The notes under the pieces were generated by a model. That model saw only the letters and a list, made by a program, of their open reading frames with translations. It did no database searches and was not told the origin of the DNA. Of a DNA stretch of 51,690 nt, positions 41,753 to 50,698 are shown one piece after another. Each line of letters starts with the position of its first letter. Positions within the stretch are counted from its first letter, which is position 1. This DNA comes from Gracilibacillus orientalis (GTDB lineage Bacteria; Bacillota; Bacilli; Bacillales; Amphibacillaceae), in NCBI RefSeq assembly GCF_900114645.1, contig NZ_FOTR01000021.1:1-51690 (forward strand), written 5' to 3'. A program made the translations under genes and the position numbers.

Positions 41753-42325
41753 ATGAAAAAAATATTATTTAATTTATCATTAGCCGTAGCTGTCCTTTTA
41801 TCGGCTTGTGGTGTTCAAGAAGAAACACCAGATGAAGATCCAGTTGAAGAATCCAATCAAAATGAGGATAACGAGATGGACCATACTGGCATGGATCATT
41901 CCAGTTCAGGAGAAGTACCGGAAGGATTAGAAGAAGCTGAAAGTCCTGTTTATGAAGTAGGAAGCAAGGCAATTATCACAGAGGCTCACATGCCAGGGAT
42001 GAAAGATGCAGAAACTACTGTTGTTGGAGCATATAACACAGTTGTATATATTGTTTCTTATACACCTACAGATGGTGGCGAAAGAGTAGAAGATCATAAA
42101 TGGGTGATACATGAGGAAATCGACGAAGCAGGAGATGAACCTTTTCAACCTGGAGATGAAGTGACATTAAACGCCTCACATATGGAAGGAATGGAAGGTG
42201 CTACTGCTGAAATTGAGTCTGTAGAGCAAACAACGGTGTACATGGTTGATTTCACTACTGAAAATGGGGAAGAAGTAAAAAATCACAAATGGGTAGTAGA
42301 AAGTGAGCTATCACCAATTCAGTAA
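41753..42325 (+). CDS. ydhK: YdhK-type lipoprotein with two DUF1541 repeats
   Basis: ATG 41753 follows GAGGTGAG at the right distance (the in-frame GTG 41744 overlaps that site). 190 residues: signal with lipobox LLSAC (Cys at about 22), an acidic linker with Met/His pairs (MDHTGMDHSS), then two ~60-residue DUF1541 repeats. Each has the AHMPGM or SHMEGM motif and ends HKWV (EDHKWVIHEEI, KNHKWVVESEL). B. subtilis YdhK has this form. The His/Met motifs suggest a metal (perhaps copper) role at the outer membrane face, which is inference. Confidence 0.85.
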   Translation: MKKILFNLSLAVAVLLSACGVQEETPDEDPVEESNQNEDNEMDHTGMDHSSSGEVPEGLEEAESPVYEVGSKAIITEAHMPGMKDAETTVVGAYNTVVYIVSYTPTDGGERVEDHKWVIHEEIDEAGDEPFQPGDEVTLNASHMEGMEGATAEIESVEQTTVYMVDFTTENGEEVKNHKWVVESELSPIQ

Positions 42326-42360
42326 AATAAAAGGAACATTTCAAAAATGGTTCTTTTTCA
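42326..42360 (+). terminator. weak hairpin after ydhK
   Basis: AAAAGGAAC and GTTCTTTTT flank ATTTCAAAAATG with imperfect pairing and a T run. The 42361-42468 remainder is AT-rich with no gene. Confidence 0.4.
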
Positions 42361-42468
42361 CACGGTTAGAAAGCATAAAATTTTAGCTTTTATGACTAAT
42401 CAATGTAGAGTGAAAAGCTAGCTGTGCTTATAAATCCGCCATGAAATTGTAAAAAATCAGAATTTTTA

Positions 42469-42519
42469 TTGAAAACGATTCTCAAACTCATTGACTTCCT
42501 TATCAAAAGCTAATAAACT
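42469..42519 (+). promoter_or_regulatory. Fur box and promoter of the siderophore ATPase gene
   Basis: TGAAAACGATTCTCA (42470-42484) matches the Bacillus 7-1-7 Fur box TGATAATNATTATCA at 11 of 14 positions. A promoter TTGACT (42491-42496), 17-base spacer, TAAACT (42514-42519) lies just after it. Iron repression is therefore likely. Confidence 0.65.
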
Positions 42520-42591
42520 AGACACAGAATAAAAGTTTGAATCGAAGATATTAAAAAGGCCCGAACAGTGTGAATAAGGGAGATGTTCTGC

Positions 42592-43434
42592 ATGGAATCA
42601 CTAGTAACGAAGGATTTGACGCTTGGTTATGGCGATGAAATTATTATAGATGAATTAGATATTACCATCCCTAAAGGAGAAATATCAGTCTTTATTGGTG
42701 GAAATGGCTGTGGCAAATCAACATTATTACGTTCATTAGCTCGACTATTGAAGCCAAAACAAGGTGATGTTGTTTTAAATGGGGAAGACATTGCGAAAGT
42801 TCCAACAAAGGAAGTTGCAAAACAAATAGCTATTTTGCCACAGAGTCCTATCAGTCCGGAAGGTTTAACGGTAGAAGATCTAGTGAAACAAGGGAGACAT
42901 CCATATAAAACGATGTTTAAGCGTTGGTCTGAAGAAGACGAAAAGGCTGTCGTTGAAGCGCTAGATGCGACAAATATGAGGGACTTGAAACACCGTGCTG
43001 TTGATTCCTTATCAGGTGGTCAGCGTCAGCGTGCATGGATTGCGATGACACTTGCTCAAGGTACTGATACCATATTATTAGATGAGCCCACTACTTATTT
43101 AGACATGACACATCAAATCGAAATTCTAGATTTGCTCTTTGAATTAAATGAGCGTCGCGGAAGCACGATTGTCATGGTATTACATGATTTGAACTTAGCT
43201 TGTCGTTATGCGCATCACATTATTGCTATTAAAGATAAGCAAGTATATGCGCAAGGAAAACCAGAAGAAATTATTAATTGTGGTCTGGTTCACGATGTAT
43301 TTCAAATGAAAGCTGATGTAATGTATGACCCGATGTTTGGTACACCAATGTGTATTCCACATGGTCGTGGTCGTTGTCTTATTAAAGAAGCTGTCGAAGA
43401 ATCTAAAGAACAAATGCAATCTGTCGGTAATTAA
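42592..43434 (+). CDS. iron-siderophore ABC transporter ATPase (FhuC/YusV type)
   Basis: ATG 42592 (280 residues) is preferred over ATG 42583, which is directly at the GGGAG ribosome site. Walker A GGNGCGKSTLL, Q-loop AILPQSPI, signature LSGGQRQRAW, Walker B DTILLDEPTTYLD, switch VLHDLN. The C-terminal extension (FGTPMCIPHGRGR) is typical of FecCD-associated ATPases such as B. subtilis YusV, which energises several siderophore permeases. No permease or binding protein lies beside it, so it may serve systems encoded elsewhere. The Fur box upstream supports an iron role. Confidence 0.9.
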   Translation: MESLVTKDLTLGYGDEIIIDELDITIPKGEISVFIGGNGCGKSTLLRSLARLLKPKQGDVVLNGEDIAKVPTKEVAKQIAILPQSPISPEGLTVEDLVKQGRHPYKTMFKRWSEEDEKAVVEALDATNMRDLKHRAVDSLSGGQRQRAWIAMTLAQGTDTILLDEPTTYLDMTHQIEILDLLFELNERRGSTIVMVLHDLNLACRYAHHIIAIKDKQVYAQGKPEEIINCGLVHDVFQMKADVMYDPMFGTPMCIPHGRGRCLIKEAVEESKEQMQSVGN

Positions 43435-43435
43435 G

Positions 43436-43473
43436 AAAAGCCCTGTATTCTCTTGAGAATACAGGGCTTTTTG
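43436..43473 (+). terminator. rho-independent terminator
   Basis: AAAAGCCCTGTATTCT (43436-43451) and its complement (43456-43471) pair perfectly around CTTG. Confidence 0.9.
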
Positions 43474-43528
43474 TATATGCATGTTTCTCATTAATTTACA
43501 TACAATATCTGTGAAGAGGTGATAAAAC

Positions 43529-43852
43529 ATGGAAAAGAAAACATACTACGTCAATATTGCTTCACAGGAAATCTCCCAAATCCCATATGGCAACAATGCA
43601 GAATACATCATTCAAGCAACAGATGAAGAAGTATTTCTACTCAGAGAAAAGTTTAATGAAATACACGAAGATGATATTGGTACCTTTGTCCGTGCACATA
43701 TCCCGTTTGTTCAGTATCACCAGGATCCTGAAAATGATGAATATGATACTGATTTACAGGACGTCATGCAAAAGATCTATCAATTAGCAACACCCGAAAC
43801 AAAGCAAGCAATGGACGAATCCGGAATAAGTCCCAAAAATGAAAATAATTGA
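43529..43852 (+). CDS. conserved hypothetical protein (107 aa)
   Basis: ATG 43529 after GAAGAGGTGATAAAAC. The protein starts MEKKTYYVNIASQEISQIPY and has an acidic mid part (HEDDIGTFVRAHIPFVQYHQ). It resembles small Bacillaceae proteins of similar length but I cannot name a family or function. No signal peptide, membrane segment or metal motif is visible; presumably cytosolic. Confidence 0.7.
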   Translation: MEKKTYYVNIASQEISQIPYGNNAEYIIQATDEEVFLLREKFNEIHEDDIGTFVRAHIPFVQYHQDPENDEYDTDLQDVMQKIYQLATPETKQAMDESGISPKNENN

Positions 43853-43951
43853 AACAGATCAGTAATTGCGTACGTCTAATTATATAAATAGATGTTTACA
43901 ATAGATAATAAGAGGAATAGATATATATAAGGACACTAGGAGGGAGAAACC

Positions 43952-44509
43952 ATGAAAAAAATCAGCACGATCTTAACAATTGTAGTCCTTTTTGCATTTG
44001 CAATTGTCATGGTCAACCAACCAGATAGTGGGCAAGCGTATGCAAAACAGAATCAAATCCATGTAGAGAAAAACACTGGACTCAAGCAAATCCAAGTTGA
44101 AAATATCAAGCGTGAAGCAGAGACGAATGATATTACACATGAAGAAATAGTAAAACTAACAGATACATTTATGGATCTGCTAGTACAGGAAATTGATGAT
44201 CATTATAAAGTGGTACGATTCGATACAAAAGAGGAACTTATCAATGCTTTTGAGCCGTATATTGTAAAAGAAGCCGTGCAACCTTATATTGATTACTACT
44301 ATAAAGAAAAAGAAGACGGGTTATATATAGTGCCAACAGAAACCCCACCATGGTTCGAAAAGGACGAAGATTACGAGAAAAAATCAGAAGGTAACAAGGT
44401 AACCATTACACAATCCAATGAAAGTGCGTTATATGGCATGTATACGATTGAAATTGTATTTAAAAAAATGGATGGTACATGGAAAATAGCAAACATTAGC
44501 CATAAGTAA
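43952..44509 (+). CDS. exported protein, DUF3993-like
   Basis: A 185-residue secreted protein. ATG 43952 after AGGAGGGAGAAACC. Signal peptide: KK, hydrophobic 5-22, cleavage near GQAYA-KQ (about residue 31). The mature part has EEIVKLTDTFMDLLVQEIDD, FEPYIVKEAVQPYIDYYY and a C-terminal DGTWKIANI strand, resembling DUF3993-type Bacillus proteins. Role unknown; likely extracytoplasmic, no lipobox. Confidence 0.65.
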   Translation: MKKISTILTIVVLFAFAIVMVNQPDSGQAYAKQNQIHVEKNTGLKQIQVENIKREAETNDITHEEIVKLTDTFMDLLVQEIDDHYKVVRFDTKEELINAFEPYIVKEAVQPYIDYYYKEKEDGLYIVPTETPPWFEKDEDYEKKSEGNKVTITQSNESALYGMYTIEIVFKKMDGTWKIANISHK

Positions 44510-44531
44510 AAATTAAAGGTAGTATAGAGTT

Positions 44532-45014
44532 ATGAAAACTTTTTATGATTACTATAATAACAAAATACAATTATCATTCGAAGATCAGCCGTTTGATTTA
44601 GATCCGAAGCATGTCTGGGTGATTTGCCGTTTCGAAAAGAAGTGGCTGTTAACGAAACATAAAAATCGCGGACTGGAATTCCCAGGTGGCAAAGTAGAGC
44701 AAAATGAACAGCCAAAGCAAGCAGCAGTAAGAGAAGTATTGGAGGAGACGGGAGGCGAAGTAGACCAAATTAAGTATATTGGACAATATTTCGTGTCTGG
44801 AAAAAGAGAAAAATTGGCGAAGAATATCTACTTTGCAATAGTGAAGAAATTGAAAGAACAAGATTCTTACTATGAAACAGAAGGACCAGTTTTATTAGAA
44901 AAGCTTCCTGATAATATTAAATCGAATGAAAGATATAGTTTTATTATGAAAGATGATGTGTTATCACATAGTTTGGACTATATCGAAAAAATAATTGAAC
45001 CGACGTATAGCTAA
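44532..45014 (+). CDS. ytkD: NUDIX hydrolase YtkD (nucleoside triphosphatase / RNA pyrophosphohydrolase type)
   Basis: A 160-residue protein with NUDIX box FPGGKVEQNEQPKQAAVREV then LEETGGEV (G-x5-E-x7-RE-x2-EE-x-G) and the start MKTFYDYYNNKIQLSFED typical of YtkD. B. subtilis YtkD acts on 8-oxo-dGTP/8-oxo-GTP and other NTPs and has been linked to stress survival. The ribosome site is weak (AAAGGTAG). It lies 300 bases before metK, as part of the conserved yt region. Confidence 0.85.
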   Translation: MKTFYDYYNNKIQLSFEDQPFDLDPKHVWVICRFEKKWLLTKHKNRGLEFPGGKVEQNEQPKQAAVREVLEETGGEVDQIKYIGQYFVSGKREKLAKNIYFAIVKKLKEQDSYYETEGPVLLEKLPDNIKSNERYSFIMKDDVLSHSLDYIEKIIEPTYS

Positions 45015-45034
45015 CTGATAGCTATACGTCTTTT
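45002..45034 (+). terminator. terminator overlapping the ytkD 3' end
   Basis: GACGTATAGCT (45002-45012) pairs with AGCTATACGTC (45020-45030), then TTTT; the stop codon lies in the loop side of the 5' arm. Confidence 0.8.
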
Positions 45035-45186
45035 GGTAAGTCATGTAAATGGCCATAGGTTGACTTTATCACAGGAATCCGATACGATATATGCTATGAT
45101 TATTAAGGATAGATAAACTCTAGACTCAAATAAACCAATGTCTGGAGTCATATATTGTTTTTATAACCAAGTATTTTTATCGGAAT

Positions 45187-45341
45187 GATATAATTAATTT
45201 GGCTCGTGCATTTTTAAAGGAAAAGTTGTATAGTTGAAGATGTAGATTTTTTAAAAATAACATGCACTCTTTAAATAGACTTTTATATAAAAGTAAATGA
45301 TGAAAGTCTTGGTGGAAACTAAGGGGGAGGAAACAAGAGAT
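45187..45341 (+). promoter_or_regulatory. metK promoter and structured leader, no S-box
   Basis: TGATATAAT (45187-45195) is an extended -10 element. The leader then holds inverted arms GTGCATTTTTAAA (45206-45218) and TTTAAAAATAACATGCAC (ending 45267). Further upstream GACTC...GAGTC (45123-45149) forms a small hairpin. None of the conserved S-box riboswitch blocks (for example GGAGGGA followed by TGGCCC) occurs in 45030-45341. Confidence 0.5.
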
Positions 45342-46544
45342 ATGGTGAAAAATAGACGCTTATTCACATCAGAATCAGTTACAGAAGGTCATCCGGATAA
45401 AATTTGTGATCAGATTTCTGATGCAATCTTAGATGAAATTTTATCAAAGGATCCAAATGCAAGGGTAGCTTGCGAAACAACGGTGACCACTGGATTGATA
45501 TTAGTCTCAGGCGAGATTACTACGTCCACGTATGTAGATATCCCAAAAATTGTTCGTAATACAATTAAAGAAATAGGTTATACAAGAGCGAAGTATGGCT
45601 TTGATGCAGAAACATGTGGTGTATTAACAGCCATCGATGAACAATCCGCTGATATTGCTGGTGGTGTTGATAAGGCACTTGAAGCAAGAGAAGGTCAGAT
45701 GACAGATAATGAAATTGAAGCAATTGGTGCTGGTGACCAAGGGCTTATGTTTGGTTATGCAAATAATGAAACACCAGAATTAATGCCATTGCCAATCGGT
45801 TTGGCGCACCGGTTAGCGAAACAATTGTCGGAAGTTCGAAAAAATAAGACATTAGACTATCTGCGACCTGATGGAAAAACACAAGTAACAGTAGAATATG
45901 ATGAAAATGACAAACCTCAACGTGTCGATACCATTGTTATTTCAACACAACATCATCAGGACATTACCTTAGAACAAATTCAACAAGATGTAAAAGAACA
46001 TGTCATTAAACCAGTTGTACCTGCTGAATTATTAGATGAAGATACACAATACTTTATCAATCCAACTGGGCGTTTTGTTATCGGAGGTCCTCAAGGTGAT
46101 GCTGGTTTAACAGGACGTAAAATCATCGTTGATACGTATGGTGGTTACGCTCGTCACGGTGGCGGTGCTTTCAGTGGTAAGGATGCGACAAAAGTTGACC
46201 GTTCTGCTGCATATGCTGCTCGTTATGTAGCGAAAAATATTGTAGCTGCAGGGTTAGCAGAAAATTGTGAAGTACAATTAGCCTACGCGATCGGAGTAGC
46301 ACAGCCTGTATCTATTTCGATCAATACATTTGGTACTGGAAAATATACAGAAGAAGAATTGGTTGCAGCGGTACGTGAAAACTTCGATCTTCGACCTGCT
46401 GGCATTATTAAAATGTTAGACTTAAGAAGACCGATTTACCGTAATACTGCTGCGTATGGTCACTTTGGACGGACAGATGGGGATTTTCCATGGGAAAACA
46501 TAGACAAAGTGGACGAATTAAAATTATACTTGTCAAAAGTGTAA
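45342..46544 (+). CDS. metK: S-adenosylmethionine synthetase
   Basis: ATG 45342 (400 residues) starts [20 protein letters not shown] as in Bacillus MetK; the in-frame ATG 45297 has no ribosome site. GGGGGAGG lies about 11 bases upstream. Motifs: [28 protein letters not shown] (the ATP motif) and [18 protein letters not shown] (P-loop-like). It makes SAM from methionine and ATP. It is followed by a terminator and asnB, the order in B. subtilis. Confidence 0.97.
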   Translation: MVKNRRLFTSESVTEGHPDKICDQISDAILDEILSKDPNARVACETTVTTGLILVSGEITTSTYVDIPKIVRNTIKEIGYTRAKYGFDAETCGVLTAIDEQSADIAGGVDKALEAREGQMTDNEIEAIGAGDQGLMFGYANNETPELMPLPIGLAHRLAKQLSEVRKNKTLDYLRPDGKTQVTVEYDENDKPQRVDTIVISTQHHQDITLEQIQQDVKEHVIKPVVPAELLDEDTQYFINPTGRFVIGGPQGDAGLTGRKIIVDTYGGYARHGGGAFSGKDATKVDRSAAYAARYVAKNIVAAGLAENCEVQLAYAIGVAQPVSISINTFGTGKYTEEELVAAVRENFDLRPAGIIKMLDLRRPIYRNTAAYGHFGRTDGDFPWENIDKVDELKLYLSKV

Positions 46545-46568
46545 AAAATAGAGATAATATAATGAACA

Positions 46569-46599
46569 AATGGTCAAGGTATCAATACTTGGCCTTTTT
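46569..46599 (+). terminator. terminator after metK
   Basis: GGTCAAG pairs with CTTGGCC around GTATCAATA, followed by TTTTT. Confidence 0.65.
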
Positions 46600-46675
46600 A
46601 ATTGTTTGTGTAACATCAAGGAACAATTCATCGTCAAATAAATGAGGTGAAAATTGTTAGAAAGAGGGAAACAAG

Positions 46676-48574
46676 ATGTGTGGTTTTATTGGCCTATTAA
46701 AAGCAGAACCAAAGTGGTTAGACACTACAGAACGCGAAGAATTTGAAAAACGTAATAATATCATCCAGCATAGAGGACCTGATGATGATGGATATTATGA
46801 AGATGAGCATATTATATTAGGTTTTAGAAGATTAAGTATTATCGATGTTGAATGCGGACATCAACCAATTACATATGATGACGATCGATATTGGATGGTA
46901 TTCAATGGCGAAATATATAATTACCTGGAATTGAAAGAATCCCTAAAAGAACAAGGAATGACCTTTTCGACAGATTCTGATACCGAGGTCATTATTGCCA
47001 TGTTTGCTAAAAAAGGTGTGGACACGTTTAGTGAACTTCGGGGGATGTTTTCATTATTAATTTGGGATAAAGAAGAGCAATGTTTATATGGAGCAAGAGA
47101 TATGTTCGGAATCAAGCCGTTTTTTTATAAAGATTCGGATGAGGGGTTATATTTTGCTTCTGAGAAGAAAAGTTTACTTGCTGAAACAGAGCAAATGGAC
47201 CAGGAAGCAATGCAACATTATTTCACCTATCAATATGTACCTGAGCCGATGTCAATGAACAAAAATATTAGTAAGTTAGAGCCAGGCAGTTATTTTATCA
47301 AAGAAAAAGATAGACCATTAGCAAGCTATCATTATTTCCAACCGGGATTTAATGTGCAACATTATGAAAATAAAGATTGGATAGAACGTATTCAATCTAC
47401 ATTAGATCAATCTGTTGCTATGCATATGCGGAGTGATGTTCCGGTAGGGTCCTTCTTATCTGGTGGTATAGACTCTTCGATTATCGTCGCATTAGCCAAA
47501 AGATATCATCCGAACATCAAGACGTTTTCTGTTGGGTTTGAGCAAAATGGTTATTCTGAAGTGGATATCGCAAAAGAAACCGCGGATCGGTTAGGAGTTG
47601 AAAACTATTCGTATATTATTTCACCAGAGGAATATGTAGCGAAACTTCCTAAGATTATTTGGCATTTGGATGATCCTTTAGCAGACCCAGCGTGCGTACC
47701 TTTATATTTTGTGGCAAGAGAAGCAAAAACACATGTGAAGGTAGTGTTATCAGGTGAAGGAGCGGACGAATTGTTTGGTGGTTACAATATATACCGTGAA
47801 TCTGAATCACTGCGTATTTTTGAATCGATTCCAGCACCAGTCAAAGGTTTATTAGCACGAGTTGCTAATGTTCTACCAGAGGGTGTGAAAGGGAAGAGCT
47901 TTTTAGAGAGAGGTACAACCCCGCTAAGGAAACGATATATCGGAAATGCCAAGATGTTTGAGGAAGCAGAAAAACAGAAGTTATTAAGAAATTATCTGGA
48001 AGAGAACTATTATCAAAAAGTGACAGCACCATTTTATGATCAAATTGAACATGATCATCCTGTACATCAAATGCAATATATTGATATGCAAACATGGTTG
48101 CGTGGAGATATTTTACTTAAAGCTGATAAAATGACGATGGCACATTCATTGGAATTACGGGTTCCATTTTTAGATAAAGAAGTATTTAAAGTAGCCAGTG
48201 AGATACCCGTATCAAAGAAAATAGCGAATGGTACAACGAAACATATTTTGCGAGAAGCTGCTAGCGGAATCGTACCGGATCATGTTTTGAATCGTAAGAA
48301 GCTAGGTTTCCCAGTTCCAATTCGTCATTGGTTAAAAAATGAATTGTATGAATGGGCGAAGAACCTTATTCAGGAGAGTGTAACAGATCATCTCTTAGAA
48401 AAGAATGTCATTTTCAATCTTCTCGATGAACATTGCAAAGGTAAAAAAGATAATAGCAGGAAACTTTGGACTGTGTTAATGTTTATGTTATGGCACCAAA
48501 TTTACATCGAGAAAAAATATGATATATCAGAATTACAAGAAGATAAAACAGAAAGCAAGCTTGTTCATAATTAA
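46676..48574 (+). CDS. asnB: asparagine synthetase (glutamine-hydrolysing)
   Basis: A 632-residue AsnB. It begins MCGFIGLL with the catalytic Cys2 of the class II glutaminase domain (IIQHRGPDDDGYY, FNGEIYNYLEL, SDTEVI). The synthetase domain carries the PP-loop SGGIDSSIIVALAK, then LSGEGADELFGGYNIY and DKMTMAHSLELRVPFLD. Amidates aspartate using glutamine and ATP. In B. subtilis AsnB also amidates meso-DAP in the cell wall, which is possible here. Full length; RBS AGAGGG upstream. Confidence 0.95.
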   Translation: MCGFIGLLKAEPKWLDTTEREEFEKRNNIIQHRGPDDDGYYEDEHIILGFRRLSIIDVECGHQPITYDDDRYWMVFNGEIYNYLELKESLKEQGMTFSTDSDTEVIIAMFAKKGVDTFSELRGMFSLLIWDKEEQCLYGARDMFGIKPFFYKDSDEGLYFASEKKSLLAETEQMDQEAMQHYFTYQYVPEPMSMNKNISKLEPGSYFIKEKDRPLASYHYFQPGFNVQHYENKDWIERIQSTLDQSVAMHMRSDVPVGSFLSGGIDSSIIVALAKRYHPNIKTFSVGFEQNGYSEVDIAKETADRLGVENYSYIISPEEYVAKLPKIIWHLDDPLADPACVPLYFVAREAKTHVKVVLSGEGADELFGGYNIYRESESLRIFESIPAPVKGLLARVANVLPEGVKGKSFLERGTTPLRKRYIGNAKMFEEAEKQKLLRNYLEENYYQKVTAPFYDQIEHDHPVHQMQYIDMQTWLRGDILLKADKMTMAHSLELRVPFLDKEVFKVASEIPVSKKIANGTTKHILREAASGIVPDHVLNRKKLGFPVPIRHWLKNELYEWAKNLIQESVTDHLLEKNVIFNLLDEHCKGKKDNSRKLWTVLMFMLWHQIYIEKKYDISELQEDKTESKLVHN

Positions 48575-48592
48575 TGAGCAAGCTTGCTTTTT
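48552..48592. terminator. bidirectional terminator between asnB and ytoA
   Basis: AAAGCAAGCTTG (48552-48563) pairs with CAAGCTTGCTTT (48579-48590) in a long hairpin with T on both strands. Confidence 0.85.
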
Positions 48593-48596
48593 CATT

Positions 48597-49103
48597 TTAA
48601 CCTTGTTTATAGGTTTGGCCTTTTTTTACATAATCTTGTTGAATGCGTTCCATTTCTTTGATATCTTCTTTCGTTAATTCACGGACGACTTTAGCAGGAC
48701 TTCCAAAAGCAAGAGTGTGAGGTGGGATTTTTTTGCCGGGAGGTACTAAACTGCCTGCACCAACAAATGCCCCTTCGCCAACTTCTGCCCCATCTAAAAT
48801 AATCGATCCCATGCCGACCAATGCCTTTTTGCGAATGACAGCTGAGTGTAAGGTGACCTGATGCCCGACTGTGACATGATCCTCCACAATCAAGGGTAAG
48901 TCAGGACTTTGATGTAGTAAAGATAAGTCCTGAATATTGGAATAGGCTCCGATTTTAACCGGTGCTACATCACCTCGAATCACCGTTTTAAACCAAACGC
49001 TTGAATAAGCTCCAATTTCAACCTCTCCGGTAATAACACAATCTGGTGCGATGAAAGCTGTTTGATCAATGGAAGGGGTTTTTCCTTTATAATCATATAT
49101 CAT
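48597..49103 (-). CDS. ytoA: gamma-carbonic anhydrase-like protein (YtoA)
   Basis: A 168-residue left-handed beta-helix protein, ATG 49103 after ATAGGAGGTTAACATAG. Hexapeptide repeats run from FIAPDCVITGEVEIGAYSSV to the LVGMGSIILDGAEVG turn. The three zinc histidines are visible in LLHQSP, VGHQVTLH (two). The catalytic loop glutamates of the archaeal Cam enzyme are not evident, so carbonic anhydrase activity is unproven. Orthologous place next to asnB as in B. subtilis. Confidence 0.88.
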   Translation of the reverse strand: MIYDYKGKTPSIDQTAFIAPDCVITGEVEIGAYSSVWFKTVIRGDVAPVKIGAYSNIQDLSLLHQSPDLPLIVEDHVTVGHQVTLHSAVIRKKALVGMGSIILDGAEVGEGAFVGAGSLVPPGKKIPPHTLAFGSPAKVVRELTKEDIKEMERIQQDYVKKGQTYKQG

Positions 49104-49188
49104 CTATGTTAACCTCCTATTATTTAGCTTAGTTAAATATATGAACGGTTCAGAAACCGCAGTATTACCAGTGTTTGGAGGTTCCATT

Positions 49189-49383
49189 TTAAAAAGTACT
49201 CCTAGAAGTTTTCTCATTTTGTTTTAAACTATCTTTCGATGAGGTGACTGCTTCTAATTTTTTAAATGTGTCACCATAAATATCATAAATCATTAGTGGT
49301 GTATTTCCTAATTTTTCAGCTATTACTTATACTGGGATTCGCTGACTAATTAAAAGAGTAGCATGTGATGGCTTTCCGTGTAC
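49189..49383 (-). pseudogene. C-terminal remnant of a tyrosine recombinase (phage-type integrase)
   Basis: On the minus strand, one 65-codon frame reads PSHATLLISQRIPV, a TAA, then VIAEKLGNTPLMIYDIYGDT and FKKLEAV. This matches the end of integrases: HxxR-box helix HATLLL..G, LGH-type VxxxLGH segment (here LGN) and the catalytic Tyr in DIYGDTF. It is interrupted by the stop, lacks the Arg-containing N-terminal core and has no start. A relic of a past prophage or integrative element between ytoA and the nucleoside hydrolase gene. Confidence 0.65.
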
Positions 49384-49395
49384 TGTTTTGCTTAT

Positions 49396-50295
49396 TTATT
49401 CATGACTAACATATTTTCTACAATATTGTCTTAACTTTGCAAAGAAATCCTCAAGAATAAAACGAGAGTCAATTGATTCATACACTTTGATCGGACGGTA
49501 TTTACCGGAATGGACATAATTCATATTTTGATCAAAGACTGGAGCAGGCTTCCATCTCCATTTTCCACAATCAGCAAATAATATTACACCAATAGCGGGT
49601 GAATCACCTAGTATACGGTATTCCGACGGTCTTGATACGCTTTGGTTGTTAAAACTAATAACTTGCTCTATTAGATATTTTCCAATTTTTCCATGTGGAT
49701 ATACTTTTTCAATAAGTTCTGCATAGCCAACAGGCATCATACGATAAACATTTCTGGGAATCTGCCATACTTCCAAATTAGATTTAAATATAACATTTGC
49801 TGCATAGATATCGTTTGATAAATTATACTCGCGTCCCCCAGAAGGCCAATCTCTTCCTCCGATCCAGATTACCTTAATGTCTTTTTCTGCAATTCTAGGT
49901 TCTATTAATAATGCAGATGCCATATCAGTTAGTGGACCCAAAAATGCTATACATAGAGGTCTACTATCCTCTTTCATTGCTTCTTCGATAATCAACCTAG
50001 CCCCAGATGAGTCAATAGGTGTTTCTTCATCCGGCATAGCGGATTCTGCACCATTCTCGACACGAAATTTATTTTCCATTCCCATTAGACTTAGAAGTAA
50101 CATTGTTTCGTCATAACTGTCTTGTAAGCTTGTTTTTGATTTTTGATCACCAAAGTGGGCAGGTATTATTCCATGGAGTTCAAAGGAAGGAGATAGGATC
50201 GTATGTACAATCGCGAACTGATCATCTACTTCATTCTTAGCATCAGTATTGATAATTACTCTGTGTTTTTTCTCCTTAGGTATAACATATTCCAT
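49396..50295 (-). CDS. nucleoside hydrolase (IUNH family)
   Basis: A 299-residue protein, ATG 50295 after GGAGGCTTTATAAAA. The N-terminal Ca2+ motif is INTDAKNEVDDQFAIVH (D-x3-E-x-DD variant of DxDxxxDD). Further family segments are CIAFLGPLTDMASALL and VIWIGGRDWPSGGREYNLSN, with the calcium/ribose region. It should hydrolyse the N-glycosidic bond of nucleosides; the motif variation (DAKNEVDD) is as in divergent DUF1593-near members, so substrate may differ from inosine/uridine. Monocistronic; it lies next to an integrase relic, suggesting acquisition. Confidence 0.82.
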   Translation of the reverse strand: MEYVIPKEKKHRVIINTDAKNEVDDQFAIVHTILSPSFELHGIIPAHFGDQKSKTSLQDSYDETMLLLSLMGMENKFRVENGAESAMPDEETPIDSSGARLIIEEAMKEDSRPLCIAFLGPLTDMASALLIEPRIAEKDIKVIWIGGRDWPSGGREYNLSNDIYAANVIFKSNLEVWQIPRNVYRMMPVGYAELIEKVYPHGKIGKYLIEQVISFNNQSVSRPSEYRILGDSPAIGVILFADCGKWRWKPAPVFDQNMNYVHSGKYRPIKVYESIDSRFILEDFFAKLRQYCRKYVSHE

Positions 50296-50447
50296 TTTTA
50301 TAAAGCCTCCATTACTATCGTTTTTTAGTCACAACAAAAATAAGAGTCAATTATTCTATATCCTTCTTTACTCTTTATATTTCTACATTACCCAACAAAC
50401 TTCCTGCAAAAAACATTATAAATTTTATAATTCTACCATACTAACAT

Positions 50448-50512
50448 ACTAAAAAAGCAGGGCTCCATATGTGATCACTGCATTACTCCACGCCCATTAC
50501 AATTAATAGGAG
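50448..50512. repeat. dispersed repeat, copy 1
   Basis: ACTAAAAAAGCAGGGCTCCA, then CACTGCATTACTCCACGCCC and ATTACAATTAATAGG. It matches copy 2 at 51498-51560 over about 60 bases in the same orientation; the two copies bracket the coat gene. The rest of 50296-50447 is AT-rich and empty apart from the nucleoside hydrolase promoter, which I could not place. Confidence 0.6.
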
Positions 50513-50630
50513 GTGATGTGATTGAACATCTGTGGATGAAATAGCAGAACTAATTTTAGAACATTTACATCTTTATTGTACAATTCAACTAAAGCGCCAG
50601 TTAATTCAATCTTTGTCTATTTCTGTGTGC
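50508..50630 (+). pseudogene. short broken gene behind a perfect Shine-Dalgarno
   Basis: AGGAGGTGAT (50508-50517) is a full ten-base Shine-Dalgarno. The TTG at 50522 reads only MNIC-G before TGA, but a +1 shift at 50534 opens a helical stretch VDEIAELILEHLHLY then CTIQLKRQLIQSL. It looks like a small gene broken by an indel. I do not recognise it. Confidence 0.35.
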
Positions 50631-50650
50631 AAAAGTAAAATATTAAGTAA

Positions 50651-50690
50651 AAAAAAGACTCTCCCAGCTTGTTATCGACGGGAGAGTAAA
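50651..50690 (-). terminator. terminator of the coat gene
   Basis: ACTCTCCC (50658-50665) and GGGAGAGT (50680-50687) pair; read on the minus strand the hairpin is followed by TTTTTT, just after the cotY-like stop. Confidence 0.8.
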
Positions 50691-50698
50691 ATGGATCA

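Noticed and set aside
45034-45341. SAM-I (S-box) or T-box leader ahead of metK
   Set aside because: No GGAGGGA/TGGCCC-type or AGGGTGGNACCGCG-type block found.
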